Shown: in pieces, positions 59,175 to 64,000 of the stretch | Layout of the letters: each line of letters begins with the position of its first letter | Position numbering within the stretch: the first letter of the stretch is position 1 | Assembly (NCBI RefSeq): GCF_009389715.1 | Contig: NW_024068519.1 | Span: forward strand, 1 to 64,000 | Reading direction: 5' to 3' | Origin: Phoenix dactylifera | Taxonomy: Eukaryota; Streptophyta; Magnoliopsida; Arecales; Arecaceae | DNA: 64,000 nt | Translations under genes and position numbers: made by a program | Notes under the pieces: model-generated | Database searches by the model: none | Seen by the model: the letters and a program-made list of their open reading frames with translations, nothing else | Told to the model about the DNA's origin: nothing

Positions 59175-61113
59175 AAGAGCACCCAAGCCCGCAGTAGAGA
59201 AGCCCTTGTCCTACTCCGTTTGGAGCAGGCTCCTCTCCTTCGAATCCCTTTGAGGTATAAATCCCATCGATCTAGAGCTAGGGTTTGTGATTTCTTGGAA
59301 AAGGTAATTGTCTTGAATGTGAATTGATGAATATCCTTTGAAGAAATCTGTGCTTCATTTTACACCGATAATTGCACTTTCTACTATGTCGGATCTGCAG
59401 TTAAATTTCAAAAGATGAACTTATGATCGGATGATATGTTGTGTTTGAGTTAGTGGTGTCGGGGAATTTCGATGCTAGGTTATGCAGAATTCCTGTTTGA
59501 TGCAAGAGCTCCGAGAGGAACAGTGTTTTTTATTTAATCTCGCCTTTTCTGGTTTATCTGGAGTTGCGTGCTTGTTAGGTTTCATTGGAATTTGTGAGCT
59601 TGCGTACTGATTTGACCTGGGCAATTTGCTTCCTATATTCAAGTCTGCTAGAAATAAAACCTCCAGTTAATTAGTTCTATCATTCAACTTTTTTGGAATC
59701 ACCTCTGCGGTACTCTTCATTACACTGTGCTAGTTGTGATGTAATTACTTAGTAAAATAATAAAATTTTCTTATACCTTTTTCAGACATTATGATCGCCA
59801 TTTTGTATGCGTTTATTGATATTGGTATTAGCTATGCAGGCTTTTTACTCTGATATCAAGAGTTATATTAGAATGCATGCTCCATGTTATCGTGCTGTAA
59901 CTATTTCTTTGCTACTAAATATTAACTCTTGTGCTTTTCTGAGTTGTTGAAGTGTTTGTTATTCTTTTCAGTGTAGATATTGCTACTCTTTAGCAGTCAA
60001 GGACACTTCTATATAGGGTTTCTGAAAATGGCTTCCCAGTGCCGGCCTTCAAAAAGCAATAGATCTTCAACCAGATATTGGTGGGTTCCAATGGAAGTGC
60101 AATCCTTTGAGCCAAATACATTTTTTCCTCAAGGAGGATGTCTCTATTTCTCGTGCAAAAAGCAATGCACAATCTGAAACCAAAGCTCCTAGCAACAGAG
60201 TAAGTACAGCGAAGTTTATATCAGCAGTTGCAGGGATCTGGGATTATGTTGGTCAGCCAGCAATTTTTCATACCAATGGAAGCTTGAAATACCACGACAT
60301 TTGTCAGAAGGATAATCATATATGCTATTCTGATGGCCAAACAAAGCATAAATCTAAATCTGCCAATGGAGAAAATTTTTGCAATAATCTCACATCCAGT
60401 AGCTGTTTCTCATCATCTGCAAAGTCAAACTTTGAAGTTCTGAAAACAATCAAGAAAAGGTTATTGTTTGCTTCATGCAATAGGAATGTCATTAATTCTT
60501 TCATCTGTAAAAATGTCCAGGTCGGTGATTCTCATTTGCCTGTAGACTCTTATGGAATCGATAAGGTGGCAAGCCAAGAGGTTCCAATGATCTGGCACAC
60601 GCATATGAAAGTACAATTAGGGAGAAATTTCTGACCAAACCCACTAGCAATGGATCGGATGGAACAGATGATAACTGCACCATTGCAGAAAGAAATTCTT
60701 TGGCTGACTTATCTGCTAATCAGAGTGAAGGAGGTATTGTCGCAACTGAATGTGAAGATGTTTCTAGTGGTAATGTTGTGAATTTAGTAGAAAAAGTTCT
60801 ACAAACTCATGGTTCTCATTATTCAACTTATACATTTCAACCATTGAAAACTTCGAAAGAGGCAATCATTGTTTTAAGAAATCCAAGTTCTGGTCTTCAC
60901 TTCGACTGTAACATGGATCTTTTAAGTTCAACTGATTGCACACTTGGACGGTGCCAACAAGAAACAGACTCCTTATGTGCAGTCATTGAATCCTCAGGCG
61001 AAATTTCTGCTTCCGAGGATTGTAATGTTCATGATAATAGTACAAAATTACATGACAAGCTTGTTCATGAGCAAGAGCCTTCTCTAAAGCATTGGTTATA
61101 CAGTGTATGCTAG
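59175..61113 (+). pseudogene. Degraded gene of unknown product, unit B
   Basis: Untranslated exon to 59303, intron to TTTTCAG at 59971, exon 2 from 59972. An ATG at 60028 begins MASQCRPSKSNRSST, lost in unit A. After about 30 codons an extra T (six Ts at 60121-60126 against five in A) shifts the frame. The frame continuing at 60107-60634 is uninterrupted here but broken in A. A frameshift near 60585, shared with A, leads to the final ORF (to 61113) ending KHWLYSVC. Each copy has private damage plus one shared lesion, so the gene was probably dead, or relied on splicing I cannot see, before duplication. No domain recognised; rich in Ser, Asn and Lys. Confidence 0.5.
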
Positions 61114-63462
61114 ATCTCATATCCAAGAGACTGTTGATGTTATAAACCGTCCACTTTTATTCCTGAACCTGCTTTTCGTTTTGACATCTGGAATCCGTAA
61201 CTTGAATGCACCGCGGACGAAGAAAACAGGGAAGGCTGTGCGTTGGTTTTTGTTAGCCTTCCTCCCATCTACCTTTTTTCTGCCTTCTGTGGTGCGACAT
61301 TAGGTTGCCAAGTTAGCGATAGCACGACACGTGATGATGGAGCTTGGTACTAGGGTTGGGCCACAAAGCATTTACGTTAGCTACACAAACTACCTATGAT
61401 CTGCAGTTATATGGAACAAAGCATAATTTGCCGTACCAACCCGAATTGAACAGTACAGAGCATACTATATTGTTTTAGTTTGGTACCAATATCTGATACG
61501 GAAAATGTACGATACTCCCTACGTAAAAAAAAAAATTCATTCTGTATTATATTGATACAGTGCTAATGTGGCACCGGTATAGAATCCGGTATCAAAACGG
61601 CAGACCTTAAAATAGAGTTTGACAAACTACATCAACCGTGCAATTTATTCCTCCCTTTTGAGGATCAGAGAGGAACAACCCAAATACACATGTATGAAGT
61701 TATGACAAGCAACACAAAAAAGTTCTATCTATTGTAGATTTGACCTTCATGAAAGCGAAAATGCAGAAAGGATCCATAGGCCAGCCCTCCTATGAAAGCT
61801 CCAACATAAATAACACAAAATTCAAAAAGCTTTATTGCTTACTACCTGTCACAATACGGGAAAAGAAACATTGGTCCCAGAAAATATATCACTTGGAGAT
61901 AGAAAAACCTTCATATATAACACTAAACAATTACAGATGCAGCAGAAATATACCAAGTTCCGTCAGCATCGTGCCATGTGTTTTGACATTTCTAGGTCAT
62001 GAATAGGAATTTGATCATGAATAAATTAACTATATTATCATTATAAAATTTTTTGCCAATAAATCACAACTGGATGGTTTCACACACAAAAAACTGCTAA
62101 GGGCATATCGTATATAAGCATCGTTCTAATAGTTACTTGTCAAATATTGGGTGTATAGTGCCTTCTAAAGGTATAATGTACTATCACATGAACTTGTTAA
62201 TATTTGGAAACTCTAGTATGTTCTGTCATTCATATCAAATAAACCTAGATATTTTTTAGCTGGGCCAGGTTCATTTCAGGTCACAGTGCAAGGTCAAGAG
62301 CCAAATAGTTGGCAGGAGCCTAAACTAGCTGACTTTGCACCTACTTTAATATAGCCCAAATCTAGCCTGATTATTAAACAGTTAAACCATAGGCCTGAGG
62401 TAGGATGAGCCCTTCATGGCCTAACCCTAGGTTCAACACTCAAAGGCAACCTTCATTTCATGGCTGCTTTGAGAGAAATACGGGGGTTGAGGAGGGGGAG
62501 GGGCTAGGCCTATATGGGTAGAGGTGATGTTCGGGAAAGGGAGGGGGAAGGTTGGGGTTGTGGTTTAGTTTTGGGAAAAAGAGGAGTCATGGATCAACAA
62601 TTAGGTACTGGAGGGTGTAGTTGAGAGTGGTGTCGGGGAGTGGAGAGGAGAGCCATGAAATGGAGATTAAAGGATTAAGATGATAGAGAGGGGACGCATC
62701 ATACCTTGGGTGCAATGGTAGTCACTGACAAGTGGTGCGTCTATGGTGGCAGAGGAGGAAAGGGATGAAGGGATATAAGAAAGAGAGGGAAAGCTGCCAA
62801 AGTGGGAGGAGAGGGGAAGAGGGTGAAGGAATAAGGGAAGCAATTTTAGGGTTGAAACTAAGGACAATATTAGGAATTATTGATACATTTATCATATATA
62901 AACTGTTTGGGCAGGCAAGGCAAGCCAAGGCAAGATAAACTTATATCCAGCTCATGCCTGACCCTGACCCAAAATCAACTCAGGCCTAAAATTTTGAGGT
63001 CAATATAAAACTTGGCAGGCCAATATTCCTTGTGCAAACCTGCCGAGAATTTGGCCAGGTGGATTGGACAAAAAATGCTAGATAAGTTAGATTATATTCG
63101 GTAGATGTATTATTTGCAATTAGTTAATTAGATTTGATAAATGTACTATTTGTAGTTTTGAGAACAAAATCATAAAATATTTAATGCAAATGAGGCATTC
63201 TTGATTACAAAAGTCATAATGAGGTCAGGCCTTCCCTTTGAGTCCCAATTAAATGAATGCTAGATGCAATTAACAAAAATGAATATTGAAAGTACTTGAT
63301 AAGTAACTAAACAACTGCAAGAAAGCAATTTGTTGAAGCTGATGGCTTGAATATGATCATCATTTTTGGGAATATGAGATCAGATACTTTTTTATGCCTT
63401 GTAGCCATTTACATGTGTGAGCTTAGAGAGTTCTGTGTTTTTAATGAGAAATTATTATCTAG
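61114..63462. other. Spacer or intron before the carrier exons, unit B
   Basis: Matches unit A 12721-19368 minus the Mutator-like insert, whose empty site is the A-run at about 61524-61534. A 66-codon ORF at 61103-61303 is preserved in A (12710-12910) but unrecognised. It ends at a splice acceptor at 63462. Confidence 0.65.
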
Positions 63463-63812
63463 GCTCCTGGCACTCTTGGAAGGTACGATGGGGTTCTTCA
63501 TGCGCTTCAAGAAATAGCTAGGGAAGAAGGTATGCAAGGTCTTTACAGGTGAGTGTAATTTTATCATGTCTCTATCACGTAGTTACTTTAAATGAATCCA
63601 TGTTTTTCCCCCAAAAAATCCATGCAATCATTCTTCCTCTGTTGACAATTGAACAACCGATTCACTTATTCTCTAAGCATGTAATTATGCTTGTAATCTT
63701 CAGTATTGAGATTACTTCACCTAAATTTTGCTATAAGCTGATATTTTCTCTTTTTCCGTGTTCAAGGGCTTGACTCCGAGGTTGGCTATGTATGTTTCTC
63801 AAGGAGCCATCT
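63463..63812 (+). pseudogene. Mitochondrial carrier exons, unit B, frameshifted and truncated
   Basis: Exon 63463-63548 is intact and in phase. At the next acceptor unit A reads TTTAG/GGGCTTG but unit B reads TTCAAG/GGCTTG, so splicing at the AG drops one base and meets a stop (TGA) almost at once. The exon then breaks off after GGAGCCATCT, inside the last membrane helix, at the end of the duplication. It cannot encode a working carrier. Confidence 0.8.
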
Positions 63813-64000
63813 ATTAGCAATATATCACCTAAACAAGCAAATAAATCTATAATCACAATTAATAGAAATTCTTAAAAGAAATAATATATTTTTTTTCGGC
63901 ATCAAAATAAATCATTTTATCACAAAAGAAGTCTATTCTAGCACAAAATAAATCTATTAATTTAATATATTTAAATCATAAAGTTGCAAATCCTACGGAT
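63813..64000. other. AT-rich sequence beyond the duplication
   Basis: Begins TATTAGCAATATATCACC and is unrelated to unit A. Short words such as AAATAAATCTAT and ATCACAA recur. No feature could be named. Confidence 0.6.

Larger units (their letters stand above)
48415..63812 (+). repeat. Segmental duplication, unit B
   Basis: Second copy of unit A in direct orientation about 48.4 kb to the right. The right breakpoint lies within the last carrier exon just after GGAGCCATCT, where sequence becomes unrelated. The left end is obscured, because unit A runs off the window at the matching position; unit B's upstream DNA (48050-48378) no longer reads as RLP. Confidence 0.95.

Noticed and set aside
1-64000. 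tRNA, rRNA or CRISPR features
   Set aside because: No cloverleaf, rRNA block or spacer-repeat array was seen; the only tRNA-like matches are retrotransposon primer sites.

Overview
This window is nuclear DNA from a flowering plant. It holds leucine-rich-repeat receptor-like protein (RLP) genes, a plant mitochondrial-carrier gene fragment, and a dense nest of plant transposon types. The style of the long-LTR gypsy elements suggests a monocot, possibly a palm, but that is only a guess.

The backbone is a direct segmental duplication. Unit A (1 to about 19718) and unit B (about 48415 to 63812) carry the same series in the same order: an RLP gene, several kb of non-coding spacer, a degraded multi-ORF gene with a TATA box and telo-box promoter, another spacer, and the last two exons of a mitochondrial-carrier gene. 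Unit A's RLP reads through to its stop but runs off the left edge of the window. Unit B's RLP lacks its 5' end and is split by a transposon. Unit B's carrier exons are frameshifted and cut off where the duplication ends. The two units differ mainly by later insertions, so each serves as an empty-site control for the other.

Elements inside unit A: a solo gypsy-type LTR (7471-9726, TSD gctaa) and a Mutator-like non-autonomous element (13145-17433) full of GC-rich, polypurine and satellite-like repeats. Element inside unit B: a 1.5-kb CACTA element (50890-52419, TSD cta) in an RLP exon. A sister CACTA element (20123-21131, TSD aca) lies just past unit A. Both CACTAs carry pieces of host genes: an auxin-response-factor (ARF3/ETTIN-like) N-terminus in one, and an EBS-like BAH-protein first exon next to an HpcH/HpaI-type aldolase ORF in the other.

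Between the units lie a complete but mutated gypsy chromovirus on the minus strand (22824-33318, TSD gcttc), with a 531-bp TRIM element nested in one LTR, and a roughly 10-kb PIF/Harbinger element (34669-44697, TSD taa). The Harbinger element is swollen by a nested L1-type LINE (about 36240-42646). An unoccupied paralogue of the Harbinger target site survives at about 45525-45660. Nearly all remaining long ORFs are shadows of these genes or fall in low-complexity DNA. The only plausibly functional host coding sequences are the unit A RLP and perhaps the unit A carrier 3' exons.
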